Shown here in pieces: positions 48,329 through 56,617 of a stretch of 64,000 bases of DNA. The notes below the pieces were generated by a model that made no database searches, was not told the DNA's origin, and was given only the letters and a program-made list of their open reading frames with translations. This DNA is from Salipiger bermudensis. GTDB taxonomy: Bacteria; Pseudomonadota; Alphaproteobacteria; Rhodobacterales; Rhodobacteraceae. The stretch lies in NCBI RefSeq assembly GCF_019801965.1, contig NZ_JAHVIA010000007.1:62001-126000 (forward strand), written 5' to 3'. The position numbers and the translations under genes are program-made. How positions within the stretch are numbered: the first letter of the stretch is position 1; each line of letters begins with the position of its first letter.

Positions 48329-50011
48329 ATGATGGGCCTTTTCAACGGATTTTCGCGCGGCGTCAAAGAGCTTTCCCCGCGCAGCGCGGATGACAGCCAC
48401 GGCGGCGATGTCGCGCTGATCGAGGGCGTGCTGTCGGACAGCTCCGACTTCGCATTCGGCATGGATCCCGGCGCGATCTCGGGGCGACTACTACTGCAGG
48501 ACGGGCCGTTGAGCTTCGGTCCCGGCGCGGAGACCAGCTACGAAGACGCGCTGTTCGCGGCCAATGCGCACAACCTGACCGCCGAGCTCGGTGCCGAGGT
48601 CAGGGTCGAGGTCGCGCTCGATGGCAGCCCCTTCGATCTCACCGTCGATCCGCAGGATCCCGACACCGGCACGGTGACGATCAGCGACTGCGAGCTGATC
48701 TGCTTCACGCCGATGGACCCGAGCGGCATCCACCTGCCCACCCCCACCGAGCCCGAGACCCCCGCTTCCGTCGTTTCGCTCTTCGACGAAGGCGGTCTGA
48801 TCGATGACCTGCTCGGCGACGGCGGCACGGTAGACGACCTGCTCACCGGCGATGACATGGCAGATGGCAGTGAGACGGACGGCACCGTGAATGACCTTCT
48901 GGCTGAGGGCGGCATCGTCGACGAGCTGCTCGGAGACGGTGGCACGGTAGACGACCTGCTCACCGGCGATGACATGGCCGATGGCAGTGAGACGGACGGC
49001 ACCGTGGATGACCTTCTGGCTGAGGGCGGCATCGTCGACGAGCTGCTCGGCGACGGTGGCACCGTGGATGACCTGCTCACCGGCGATGACATGGCCGATG
49101 GCAGCGAGACGGACGGCACCGTGGATGACCTTCTGGCCGAGGGCGGCATCGTCGATGAGTTGCTCGGCAACGGTGGCACGGTAGACGAGCTTTTTGGCGA
49201 CGAGCTGATAGAGGCAGAGATCGGCTCTGGGCATCCGGATCAAGGCGGGCTGCTTGATGAGGCTGGACTTGTCGACGAATTGCTCGGCGACGGCGGCACG
49301 GTAGACGGACTGCTCACCGGCGATGACATGACCGATGGCAGCGAGACCGACGGCACCGTGGATGACCTTCTGGCCGAGGGCGGCATCATCGACGAGCTGC
49401 TCGGCGACGGTGGCACCGTGTATGACCTGCTCACCGGCGATGACGCGGCCGATGGCAGCGAGACGGACGGCACCGTGAATGACCTTCTGGCCGAGGGCGG
49501 CATCATCGACGAGCTGCTCGGCGACGGTGGCACGGTAGACGAGCTGCTCACCGGCGATGACATGGCCGATGGCAGCGAGACGGACGGCACCGTGGATGAC
49601 CTGCTGGCCGAGGGCGGCATCGTCGACGAGCTGCTCGGCGGCGGTGGCACCGTGGATGACATGCTCACCGGCGATGACATGGCCGATGGCAGTGAGACGG
49701 ACGGCACCGTGGATGACCTTCTGGCCGAGGGCGGCATCGTCGATGAGTTGCTCGGCGACGGTGGCACCGTGGACGACCTGCTCACCGGCGATGACGCGGC
49801 CGATGGCAGCGAGACCGACGGCACCGCCGATGACCTGCTGGGTAATGGTGGCACGGTGGACGAACTGCTCGGCGGTGAAGCGTTCGATGTCAGTGATGCG
49901 GTCCGCCACCTCTTGGGGTCCTGGGAGGACGCACCCTCGGAGGATGCGGCGCATCACGAGCATCCCGATCAGGACGAGGAGGACGGATTGCTGTCGGATC
50001 TCTTCGGCTGA
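48329..50011 (+). CDS. Large acidic repeat protein, unknown function
   Basis: A 560-residue protein with no signal peptide or membrane helix. Residues 1-150 form a non-repetitive domain ('EVRVEVALDGSPFDLTVDPQ', 'VTISDCELICF'). Residues 155-516 are built of a 39-residue unit of the form VDELLGDGGTVDDLLTGDD plus MADGSETDGTVDDLLAEGGI, in about eight copies; one unit has 13 acidic and no basic residues. The tail is His/Asp/Glu-rich and ends 'EDGLLSDLFG'. Within each unit the step G-T/I-V-D-D/E-L-L recurs three times. AGAGGAGA precedes the ATG. Calcium binding, surface display or scaffolding are possible but unproven. Confidence 0.85.
   Translation: MMGLFNGFSRGVKELSPRSADDSHGGDVALIEGVLSDSSDFAFGMDPGAISGRLLLQDGPLSFGPGAETSYEDALFAANAHNLTAELGAEVRVEVALDGSPFDLTVDPQDPDTGTVTISDCELICFTPMDPSGIHLPTPTEPETPASVVSLFDEGGLIDDLLGDGGTVDDLLTGDDMADGSETDGTVNDLLAEGGIVDELLGDGGTVDDLLTGDDMADGSETDGTVDDLLAEGGIVDELLGDGGTVDDLLTGDDMADGSETDGTVDDLLAEGGIVDELLGNGGTVDELFGDELIEAEIGSGHPDQGGLLDEAGLVDELLGDGGTVDGLLTGDDMTDGSETDGTVDDLLAEGGIIDELLGDGGTVYDLLTGDDAADGSETDGTVNDLLAEGGIIDELLGDGGTVDELLTGDDMADGSETDGTVDDLLAEGGIVDELLGGGGTVDDMLTGDDMADGSETDGTVDDLLAEGGIVDELLGDGGTVDDLLTGDDAADGSETDGTADDLLGNGGTVDELLGGEAFDVSDAVRHLLGSWEDAPSEDAAHHEHPDQDEEDGLLSDLFG
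48791..49876 (+). repeat. 117-bp tandem repeat array inside the acidic protein gene
   Basis: The landmark GATGAC (or GATGACG) of the 'GDD' step occurs at 48851, 48968, 49085, 49322, 49439, 49556, 49673 and 49790, that is at steps of 117 bases except one step of 237 (two units plus 3) where a degenerate unit with unrelated sequence sits. Copies are very similar at DNA level, mainly with third-base changes. Confidence 0.95.
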
Positions 50012-50050
50012 CTCCCTCTCCCCCAGCAGCAAAGAGGAGAGACCGACGGC

Positions 50051-50081
50051 CGGGGCCGGGCAGCTCGCCCGGTCCCGTTTT
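50051..50081 (+). terminator. Rho-independent terminator of the repeat-protein gene
   Basis: 11-pair stem CGGGGCCGGGC/GCCCGGTCCCG (one wobble), AGCTC loop, then TTTT, 40 bases after the stop. Confidence 0.88.
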
Positions 50082-50402
50082 GGCATCGGCGCCCGGGCCG
50101 CCGCGAGACGCGCCGGACATAGGTCATTCAAAGACTGAAGAATGGTCTGCAAGCCCATGCTTTAAATTGACAAATTAGTAAATAATCCACGCGTTCGTCT
50201 GATATGCCCCGAGCGAACCGACCGCACAGAAGCCCACTCGCCACGCCCTTCCGAAGCGCACCGCCCCGATCGGAGCAGTCGACCTCACGAGGATTTATGC
50301 GTGGCAGGCAACGCGAGGGATTCCCTTCAAGAATCGCCTGTGTCATACTGCTCGAAACGCACCCGTCAGAGGTGCGCCACAAGGCAGAGCAAGGGCGCAG
50401 AG
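50082..50402. other. Spacer before ftsB
   Basis: 321 bases; an AT-rich patch at about 50155-50195 could hold a promoter. No gene recognised. Confidence 0.4.
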
Positions 50403-50702
50403 ATGAGCGCAAGGCGCAAACCCGCATTCGGTGTCGTGATCTACGCGGCGATTACCCTGAGCCTTTCGGGCTACTTCGTCTTTGCCGCCGTGCAGGGCGA
50501 TTTCGGGCTGTTCCGCCGCGCCGAGATCGAGGTCGAGGGCGCGCGTCTCGCCGCCGAACTCGAAACCCTCGAGGGCGAGGTCGCTCGGATGGAGAACCTC
50601 ACCCGCCGCCTGTCGGACGATTACCTCGATCTCGACCTGCTCGACCAGCAGGCGCGCGACGTGCTGGGCGTGATGCGCTCCGACGAGATCGTCGTCCGCT
50701 AA
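50403..50702 (+). CDS. ftsB: Septum formation initiator, FtsB/DivIC family
   Basis: A 99-residue bitopic protein of the divisome, part of the FtsQLB complex. One membrane helix (about 10-29, 'VVIYAAITLSLSGYFVFAAV'), then the expected 'QGDFGLFRRAEIE' and a coiled coil ('LAAELETLEGEVARMENLTRRL'), then 'DLDLLDQQARDVLGVMRSDEIVV', which is the typical alphaproteobacterial FtsB end. The ATG at 50403 is chosen because family proteins begin there. Enolase and pyruvate dehydrogenase genes, frequent neighbours in this order, are absent here. Confidence 0.92.
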   Translation: MSARRKPAFGVVIYAAITLSLSGYFVFAAVQGDFGLFRRAEIEVEGARLAAELETLEGEVARMENLTRRLSDDYLDLDLLDQQARDVLGVMRSDEIVVR

Positions 50703-51012
50703 CCCCGCCCCATCCTGCCTTCCGGCTGATCCGCGCCTGCCTGCCGCCTCTTAAGGCGATTGCGCCACCCTACCGCACCGCCACCTCGCGCGGGCGGCAG
50801 AACCCTGCCGTGTTTTCAGGCACTTCATCCTCACGAAAGGTTACGAACCTCTGCAAGCTTCGGCGCTTTCGCGTCGCTCCGTGCAGAAATCGGGCGAAAG
50901 CCCGCCAATGCGGCATCCATGCGCGCAAGATCCCCGCACTGGGCGCTTGAAACGGCACGCGGTCGTGCTTTCTTATTTCCTTACAAGAAAAAAACAAACC
51001 GCAGGCAGTTTC
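50703..51012. other. Spacer between ftsB and a small ORF
   Basis: 310 bases, with an A-rich patch near 50970-51000 next to TTTCTT..AAGAAA dyad-like sequence. No gene or clear terminator recognised. Confidence 0.4.
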
Positions 51013-51168
51013 ATGAACAAGAGCAGGAAAGTCAGGACTATCACGATCATTCAGGCCGGCGCGCTCGCGCTGTTGGCCATCTTTGGCGCCTTCGCGGCGC
51101 AGGGCCATCCGCAGCCGATACAGCCGAGCTGCAGCAGCCTCGACATGAGCACGCCCTGCGATCTCTGA
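51013..51168 (+). CDS. Possible 51-residue secreted or membrane peptide
   Basis: The frame begins 'MNKSRKVRTITIIQAGALAL' and has a basic N-terminus, one hydrophobic helix (about 10-29) and a polar tail with two cysteines ('PSCSSLDMSTPC'). This resembles a short signal peptide plus a tiny mature part. It has no strong ribosome site (AGGCAG only). It converges with ccmG. Not recognised; it may be spurious. Confidence 0.4.
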   Translation: MNKSRKVRTITIIQAGALALLAIFGAFAAQGHPQPIQPSCSSLDMSTPCDL

Positions 51169-51235
51169 TCGCCGAGCGACGCCCACTCGGGGCGCGGTTT
51201 CGGCCGCGCCCTCCGGGCGTCCTTAAAGGTCTCCG

Positions 51236-51802
51236 TCAGCGCCCCAGCGCTTCGTAGAGCTTCGGCAGGAACACATCCGTGTAGAGCGTCCCCGCAAGCG
51301 GGCCGACATGCTTGTGCAGCACCGTGCCGTCGCCCGCGACGATGAAGGTCTCCGGCGGGCCTGTGACCCCCCAGTTGATCGCCGCGCGGCCCTGCGGATC
51401 GAAGGGAACGCCGATGAAGGGCGAGCGCTCTTCGGTCAGGTAGCCCGACGCCGGCCCGGCCTTGTCCTTGAAATTGACGCCGACGATGCGCACGCCTTCG
51501 TCCTGCAGCTCGAGAAGGCGCGGATGCTCGGCCCGGCAGGGCGGACACCAGGAGGCCCAGAAGTTCACCACCGTCACCTCCCCGGCTCGCAGATCGGCAT
51601 CGGTCACCGCCGGGAAGCCTTCGAGCGTGGTCTCGGGCAGCCCCGGCGCGGGCTGGCCGAGGAAGGTCGAGGGCAGCGTCGTGGTGTCACCGCGCTGCAT
51701 GCCGAAATAGGCCATCACCGCGAAGGCGAGGAAGATCACCGGCGGCAGAATCATCAGCGGCGAGATCCGCCGCTTGCGGGTTTCGGGATTGGTCTCAGCC
51801 AT
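51236..51802 (-). CDS. ccmG: Cytochrome c biogenesis thiol:disulfide oxidoreductase
   Basis: Membrane-anchored thioredoxin-like protein (also DsbE/HelX) that keeps apocytochrome c cysteines reduced in the periplasm for heme attachment. The 188-residue protein has one N-terminal membrane helix (about 14-33), and 'VVNFWASWCPPCRAEHP' with active cysteines C86 and C89, plus 'GVTGPPETFIV', the cis-Pro loop of this family. The start lies inside ccmD (8-base overlap). It is the last gene of the ccm cluster on this strand. Confidence 0.95.
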   Translation of the reverse strand: MAETNPETRKRRISPLMILPPVIFLAFAVMAYFGMQRGDTTTLPSTFLGQPAPGLPETTLEGFPAVTDADLRAGEVTVVNFWASWCPPCRAEHPRLLELQDEGVRIVGVNFKDKAGPASGYLTEERSPFIGVPFDPQGRAAINWGVTGPPETFIVAGDGTVLHKHVGPLAGTLYTDVFLPKLYEALGR

Positions 51803-51956
51803 GGGGGCGCTTGCTCCGCTCTTCGATCTTTTCCAGCTCGGCCCGGACCCGGCGCGACCTTGCGATGCTGGCAATGACCAGAACCGCCAGAAGCCCGAGC
51901 CCGACACCGTAGGAGGCGAGCACTGCGAAGGCGTATTTTCCGAGATCGGGCATCAT
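51795..51956 (-). CDS. ccmD: Heme exporter protein CcmD
   Basis: A 53-residue protein with one membrane helix ('YAFAVLASYGVGLGLLAVLVI') flanked by 'MMPDLGKYAF' and a basic tail 'ARSRRVRAELEKIEER', the normal CcmD outline. It helps release holo-CcmE from CcmABC. It begins at an ATGATG that overlaps the ccmC stop (ATGA) and ends inside the start of ccmG. Confidence 0.92.
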   Translation of the reverse strand: MMPDLGKYAFAVLASYGVGLGLLAVLVIASIARSRRVRAELEKIEERSKRPHG

Positions 51957-52681
51957 GCCTGGCGCTCCCGTGCCATGAGCGCGCGGGCGCGGCGCGCGCG
52001 GATTTCCGTCTGGGTGCGCAGGAAGACCAGCGAGATGAACAGCAGCACGAAGCCCGCGATGCAGACCAGCGCCGGGTACCAGAACACGTCGGCGACGTTC
52101 TCTTCCTTGTCGAGCGACAAGGACGCGCCCTGGTGCAGGCCCTGGTTCCAGAACAGCACCGCGTAGCGCGACAGGATGGCGAAGACCGAGCCCACGAGGC
52201 AAAGGATCGAGGTCAGGTCGGCGGCGGTGTCGTCATTCTCGATCGCGGCCCAGAGCGCCATGTAGCCAAGGTAGAACAGGAACAGCACCAGGAACGAGGT
52301 CAGGCGCGGATCCCAGGCCCACCAGGTGCCCCACATCGGCTGGCCCCAGAGCGCGCCGGTGGCCAGCGCTATGATCGTGAAGGTGGCCCCCACGGGCGCG
52401 GCGGCGCGGGCGGCCAGCGCCGAGACATGGTGGCGCCGGATGATCCAGACCAGCGAGGCCACCAGCATCATCACCCAGGCGTTGATCGCCATCATGGCGG
52501 CGGGGACGTGCAGGTAGAAGATCTTGACGGTCGAGCCCTGCCGGAAGTCATCCGGGGTGAAGAAGAAGCCCCAGACCAGCCCGGTCACGAGGCACAGCAC
52601 CGCCCCGACCGAGATCCACGGCAGGACCTTGTCGGTGGTGCGGATGAATTTGACAGGGTTGGCGTATTCCCAGATCGACAT
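51953..52681 (-). CDS. ccmC: Heme exporter protein CcmC
   Basis: Six-helix membrane protein that loads heme onto CcmE. The 242-residue protein has the tryptophan-rich WWD motif 'WGTWWAWDPRLTS' (117-129) and the flanking heme-ligand histidines in 'IFYLHVPAA' (H58) and 'NQGLHQGAS'. The ATG at 52681 with family-typical 'MSIWEYANPVKF' is chosen; the upstream frame is not homologous. It is separated from ccmB by an unusual 487-bp spacer, so it may have its own promoter. Confidence 0.96.
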   Translation of the reverse strand: MSIWEYANPVKFIRTTDKVLPWISVGAVLCLVTGLVWGFFFTPDDFRQGSTVKIFYLHVPAAMMAINAWVMMLVASLVWIIRRHHVSALAARAAAPVGATFTIIALATGALWGQPMWGTWWAWDPRLTSFLVLFLFYLGYMALWAAIENDDTAADLTSILCLVGSVFAILSRYAVLFWNQGLHQGASLSLDKEENVADVFWYPALVCIAGFVLLFISLVFLRTQTEIRARRARALMARERQA

Positions 52682-53168
52682 GGCTCTCCCCGTAGCGCAA
52701 GTGTCGCAGTGTTTCACCTGAATTTTCCGTCAGGAGCAAGGGTCGTGGCGCCGCAGGGGCTGGTGGAGGCCGCTTCTATAGGCCCCGGCGCTGCAGGGGA
52801 TACGCGCGAGGGTTGATTGCAGGATTGGGATGGTTTCGAAAACAGGATCCGCCCTCGCCCTCGAGACACGGGCGCCGCCGCGCCAATCGCCGGCCCGCGG
52901 GATCGCGAACGGACCGTTGATCCTCTCGATTTATCCCGGCCAAATCCGAGGGATCTCGACACACGGCACCAAGCGTCACCAAATCGGCAGCCCGATGGGG
53001 CGGGTCATGCCGAAGGCATACTTTCAGCAAGACGATGGCGCGCCTCTCGGCGTTTGCTTGCAAACGCCTGCCGGCAACACATCGCAAGATGCGATGTGTG
53101 AGAGGCGGCTCCGCCTTGATTCCGCGCGGGCATTGCTCGGATGTCAGGACGGTCGCGAGAGCCACGCC
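52682..53168. other. 487-bp spacer inside the ccm cluster
   Basis: Separates ccmB from ccmC, genes which are usually close. The half nearer ccmC (52682-53000) shows no gene; the half nearer ccmB carries hairpins, including ATGCC-GAA-GGCAT (53007-53019) and the cloverleaf-like element at 53041. Frames in it do not look like proteins. Confidence 0.55.
53041..53116. repeat. Cloverleaf-like, fully base-paired element
   Basis: Outer stem CGCCTCTC (53041-53048) pairs with GAGAGGCG (53100-53107). Inside it, with no unpaired bases between parts, lie GGCGTTTGC-TT-GCAAACGCC (53049-53068), the palindrome TGCCGGCA (53069-53076) and ACACATCGCA-AGA-TGCGATGTGT (53077-53099). A further hairpin AGGCGG-CT-CCGCCT (53103-53116) competes with the outer stem. 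Confidence 0.85.
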
Positions 53169-53825
53169 TCAGCGCAGATTGATGCGCAGCACCGCCGCAC
53201 TCGCAAACGGCAGCAGCGCGATCACCCCCGCGCTGATCCCCGCCAGCATCAGGAGCGGCGTCTGCACCGCCAGCCCCTCCGCCCCGCGCCGCGCCACCTC
53301 GGCGCCGAAGATCAGCGTCGGCACATAAAGCGGCAGCACCAGCAGCGATAGAAGCAGCCCGCCGCGCTTCAGCCCCACCGTCAGCGCCGCGCCGAAGGTG
53401 CCGATCACCGACAGCGCCGGGGTTCCGGCGCCAAGCGAGACCAGCACCCAGAAATAGCCCTCGAGCGGCAGGCTCAGCAGCACGCCCAGCACCGGTGCGG
53501 CCAGCACCAGCGGCAACCCGGTGGTGAGCCAATGCGCCAGCGCCTTGATCGAGACGATCCCCTCCATCGGCAGCGGCGCGGTGGCCAGCAGGTCGAGCGA
53601 GCCGTCCTCCCAGTCGAGCGCGAAGATCCGGTCGAGCGACAGGAGGCAGGCCAGCAGCGCGCCGATCCACAGCACCCCCGGCGCGATGCGCGACAGGAGC
53701 CCGGTCTCGGGGCCAACGCCGAAGGGCACCAGCACCGTCACGATGAGGAAGAACGCGAGCCCGAGCCCGAAGCCGCCGCCGGCCCGCACCGCGAGCCGCA
53801 GGTCGCGTGTCAGCAGCGCGATCAC
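53169..53825 (-). CDS. ccmB: Heme exporter protein CcmB
   Basis: Six-helix permease partner of the ATPase CcmA. The 218-residue protein begins '[17 protein letters not shown]' and contains '[49 protein letters not shown]' in its family order, a clear CcmB pattern. It starts four bases inside the end of ccmA (ATGA). The CcmAB unit drives release of holo-CcmE. Confidence 0.95.
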   Translation of the reverse strand: MIALLTRDLRLAVRAGGGFGLGLAFFLIVTVLVPFGVGPETGLLSRIAPGVLWIGALLACLLSLDRIFALDWEDGSLDLLATAPLPMEGIVSIKALAHWLTTGLPLVLAAPVLGVLLSLPLEGYFWVLVSLGAGTPALSVIGTFGAALTVGLKRGGLLLSLLVLPLYVPTLIFGAEVARRGAEGLAVQTPLLMLAGISAGVIALLPFASAAVLRINLR

Positions 53826-54436
53826 AGGAAGGCCTCGTCCTGCAGCGCCGCCCGCGGGCTGGCCTTGAACGGGGTCACGTCGAACACCTCCGCCTCGGGA
53901 ATGCCGAGATCAATATGGGTCGCCATCAGCGCCGCCCCGCCGCCTTCCAAGTGGCGCCGTACCGCTTGCGCGAAGAGCGCCACGGAGGCAGTGTCGAGCG
54001 ACACGGTGGGCTCGTCCAGAACCCAGACCGGGCGGCCGGTGACCATCATCCGCGCCAGCCCCAGCCGGCGCTTCTGCCCGGCGGAGAGATTGCCCGCAAG
54101 ACGATCCTCGAGCCGCTCGAGGTCGAAATCGCGCAGGGCGGCGGAAATGTCGGTGGTGCCGAAGACCTGCGCCCAGAAGCGCAGGTTCTCGGTGACGCTC
54201 AGCATGGCCTTGAGCCCGTCGGAATGCGCGGCATAGGCGATGCGCTCGCCCGCGCCCTCGATGCGGCCGGCATAGGCCGGCTGCAGCCCGGCGATGGTGC
54301 GCAGCAGCGTGGTCTTGCCCGAGCCATTCGGCCCGCGCAGCACCAGCGCGCGGCCCGGGGCGAGCGCAAAGCTCACCCCTTCCAGCACCGGCACCCCGCC
54401 CCGGGACACCGCAAGATCGGTCACGCTCAAGTTCAT
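53822..54436 (-). CDS. ccmA: Cytochrome c biogenesis ATP-binding export protein
   Basis: ABC ATPase of the CcmABCD complex. The 204-residue protein has Walker A 'GPNGSGKTT' (35-43), signature '[14 protein letters not shown]' and Walker B '[12 protein letters not shown]'. The Mth938-domain gene lies 93 bases upstream. It is translationally coupled to ccmB. Confidence 0.95.
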   Translation of the reverse strand: MNLSVTDLAVSRGGVPVLEGVSFALAPGRALVLRGPNGSGKTTLLRTIAGLQPAYAGRIEGAGERIAYAAHSDGLKAMLSVTENLRFWAQVFGTTDISAALRDFDLERLEDRLAGNLSAGQKRRLGLARMMVTGRPVWVLDEPTVSLDTASVALFAQAVRRHLEGGGAALMATHIDLGIPEAEVFDVTPFKASPRAALQDEAFL

Positions 54437-54529
54437 GAGGATGGGAGTAGCGCAGCCACGGCAGGAGCGGAAGCGTCAAAACCGCGCGGGCCCGCAGCCC
54501 GCATCCGCCAGATCCGCATCAGCGCCGGC

Positions 54530-54883
54530 TCAGACCGGCAGCACCGCCAGCGCCACGCGGCGGCCTTCGCCCAGAAGCACGTTGTAGGTGCGGCAGGCCG
54601 AGGGCGTGCTCATCACCTCGACGCCGACGCCCGCGGCCTCGAGCCTGGCCGAGAGCGGCTTGGGCAGCGGCACCAGCTCGGCGCCGGTGCCGACGAAGAG
54701 CACGTCGATGTCGGCGGCGAGGTCGAGCAGCGCCGCCTCGTCCTCAAGCCCGCCCCAGCTGCGCGCGCCCTCGATCGAGACGCAGAGCGCACCGTCGAGC
54801 GGCTGGCCGCCGATACGGAAGAAGCCGGGGCCGTAGCCATCCACCGGCGTCGCAGCGCCGAAGCTCACGTCATTCATCTGCAT
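54530..54883 (-). CDS. Mth938-domain (DUF498) protein
   Basis: A 117-residue protein with the Mth938-like fold: 'GYGPGFFRIGGQPLDGAL', 'DVLFVGTGAELVPLP' and 'MSTPSACRTYNVLLGEGRRVALAVLPV'. The eukaryotic relative is the complex I assembly factor NDUFAF3, and in alphaproteobacteria the gene commonly sits beside secDF and ccm as here. Role in bacteria not established. It starts 10 bases after the TSUP gene. Confidence 0.92.
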   Translation of the reverse strand: MQMNDVSFGAATPVDGYGPGFFRIGGQPLDGALCVSIEGARSWGGLEDEAALLDLAADIDVLFVGTGAELVPLPKPLSARLEAAGVGVEVMSTPSACRTYNVLLGEGRRVALAVLPV

Positions 54884-54893
54884 GGTATTTCCC

Positions 54894-55646
54894 CTAGTCC
54901 CATACCGGCAGCCCCAGAAGGATCGCCGCTGCGATGATCAGGTAGGATACGGTGCGATATTCCCCTTCCCGCGCCGGATCGAACAAGGCCTGACCAAGTT
55001 TCGTGCCCAGACCATATGGCAGAAACATGAGGAATCCAAGCGGGATGGCCGAGGGGCTCAAGGCGCCCTGCAGCGCCATGAGCGGCAGCAGCAGGGTCGA
55101 GGTGATGGTGAGGAAGACGAGGATGGTGGCGCGCGAGCGGGCCACGCTGTCCTGACCGGCGAGCTGGAACAGGATCAGCACCGGCCCCAGGAGCCCCGTC
55201 GCACCGCCGACGAAGCCGGTGGCGCCGGCCACCGCCGCGCGTGCGGTCGGCCCCGGCGTGGCGCGGTAGCGCAGCCCGCTGACCAGCGCCACCAACGTGA
55301 TCGCAGCCACCGCGATCACCGCCCAGCGAAGCAGGGTCACGTCGGCCTGCTTCAGCACCCAGATGCCGAGCGTCACCATCGGCAGCGCGCAGAGCACCAT
55401 CAGCGTGGTGCCTCGCCGGTCAACCTGTGGCAGCGCCCGCGGTAGCACGGTGAAGATCGAAACCAGGGTGGCGAGGTTGAAGGAGGCGATGGCGGCCTCG
55501 ACCGGCAGGAAGATCGTCCCCACCGGCATGAAGACCAGCGCCGCGCCGAAGCCGGCAAAGCCGTAGACCAGCCCCGCGATGAAGCAGGTGGCCAGCATCA
55601 CCCAAAGCCCCGGAATGGCGAGGCTCTGGGCAAGGATTTCAGACAC
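54894..55646 (-). CDS. TSUP family (TauE/SafE) sulfite/sulfonate-type permease
   Basis: A 250-residue, seven- to eight-helix membrane protein with the TauE/SafE outline: 'IAGLVYGFAGFGAALVFMPV' in the first half and 'AGATGFVGGATGLLGPVLILF' in the second, both bearing the conserved Gly-rich loops. Substrates in the family are small sulfur compounds or carboxylates, mostly unproven. The GTG start overlaps the last 8 bases of secF, so it is co-translated with the Sec genes, though a functional link is unclear. Confidence 0.9.
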   Translation of the reverse strand: MSEILAQSLAIPGLWVMLATCFIAGLVYGFAGFGAALVFMPVGTIFLPVEAAIASFNLATLVSIFTVLPRALPQVDRRGTTLMVLCALPMVTLGIWVLKQADVTLLRWAVIAVAAITLVALVSGLRYRATPGPTARAAVAGATGFVGGATGLLGPVLILFQLAGQDSVARSRATILVFLTITSTLLLPLMALQGALSPSAIPLGFLMFLPYGLGTKLGQALFDPAREGEYRTVSYLIIAAAILLGLPVWD

Positions 55647-56616
55647 TCGCGCCGCCGGCGGCCTTCTTGGCCTCGCCTTCCGCTTCCGGCTTCGACCAGT
55701 CGCGCTTGACGCCGAGCCAGAGCAGGATGGCCGAGGCCACGAAGATCGACGAGTAGGTGCCGACGAAGACGCCCCAGATCATCGCGAAGACGAAGCCGCG
55801 GATCACGTCGCCGCCGAGCGCGAACAGCGCGAACAGCGCCAGCAGCGTGGTCAGCGAGGTCATGATGGTGCGGCTCAGGGTCTCGTTGATCGACAGCACC
55901 AGCACCTCTTTCAGCGGGCGCTTCTTGTACTTGATCAGGTTCTCGCGGACCCGGTCGAACACCACCACCGTATCGTTGAGCGAGTAGCCCACGATGGTCA
56001 GCAGCGCCGCGATGATCGCGAGGTCGAACTTGATGCCGACTTCCGAGAACACCCCGATGGTCAGCAGCACGTCATGCACCAGCGCGGCGACGGCGCCCAC
56101 GGCAAATTGCCACTCGAAGCGCAGCCAGATGTAGATCAGCACCGCCGCGATGGCGAGGCCCACGGCGATGAAGGCGGTCTGGATCAGCTCGCCCGACACC
56201 TTGGGACCGACGCTCTCGACCGAGACGAAGCGGATGTCGGGGGCGACCTCCTGCAGCGCCGCCTCGACCGCAGCCACGGTCTCGGCGGTGACCGCCTCCT
56301 GCCCGTCCTGCGCCGCGATGCGGACCATGGCGACGTTTTCGTCCGGGCCGAAGGTCGGGTCGAAGACCTCGGAGATGGTGCTGTCGCCCAGCCCCAGCGC
56401 GCTGATCGCGTCGCGATAGGCGCCGACATCGACGGGCTGCGCGCTCTCGGTGCGGATCGTGGTGCCGCCGCGGAAGTCGATGCCATAGTTCAGGCCGCGC
56501 ACGCCGAAGCTGACCATCGCCAGCACGATCATGAAGGCCGAGATGCCGAGCCACAGCTTCCAGTGCTTGAAGAAGTCGAAGGAGGTTCCGTCCTTCACCA
56601 GTCTCAGATGGCGCAT
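55639..56616 (-). CDS. secF: Protein translocase subunit SecF
   Basis: With SecD, uses the proton gradient to help protein export through SecYEG. The 325-residue protein has six helices and the family marks 'GLNYGIDFRGGTTIR', 'FIAVGLAIAAVLIYIWLRFEW', 'ALLTIVGYSLNDTVVVFDRVREN' and 'SINETLSRTIMTSLTTLLAL'. It starts one base after the secD stop (TGACATG). Confidence 0.97.
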   Translation of the reverse strand: MRHLRLVKDGTSFDFFKHWKLWLGISAFMIVLAMVSFGVRGLNYGIDFRGGTTIRTESAQPVDVGAYRDAISALGLGDSTISEVFDPTFGPDENVAMVRIAAQDGQEAVTAETVAAVEAALQEVAPDIRFVSVESVGPKVSGELIQTAFIAVGLAIAAVLIYIWLRFEWQFAVGAVAALVHDVLLTIGVFSEVGIKFDLAIIAALLTIVGYSLNDTVVVFDRVRENLIKYKKRPLKEVLVLSINETLSRTIMTSLTTLLALFALFALGGDVIRGFVFAMIWGVFVGTYSSIFVASAILLWLGVKRDWSKPEAEGEAKKAAGGASV

Positions 56617-56617
56617 G

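Noticed and set aside
48791-49876. CRISPR-like array
   Set aside because: Repeats are contiguous and in frame with a protein, units are 117 bp with no unique spacers, and there are no cas genes.
48491-50158. A long frame on the minus strand of the repeat gene
   Set aside because: A 117-bp repeat without stops in one phase stays open in others; the plus strand has the ribosome site, a unique N-terminal domain and a terminator.
53041-53107. tRNA or integron attC site
   Set aside because: The cloverleaf-like fold lacks tRNA loop consensus bases and a CCA-type end, and lacks the GTTRRRY core of attC.
52776-53165. A 129-codon minus-strand frame in the ccmB-ccmC spacer
   Set aside because: It runs through the cloverleaf element, has no start signal or domain, and its composition is not protein-like.
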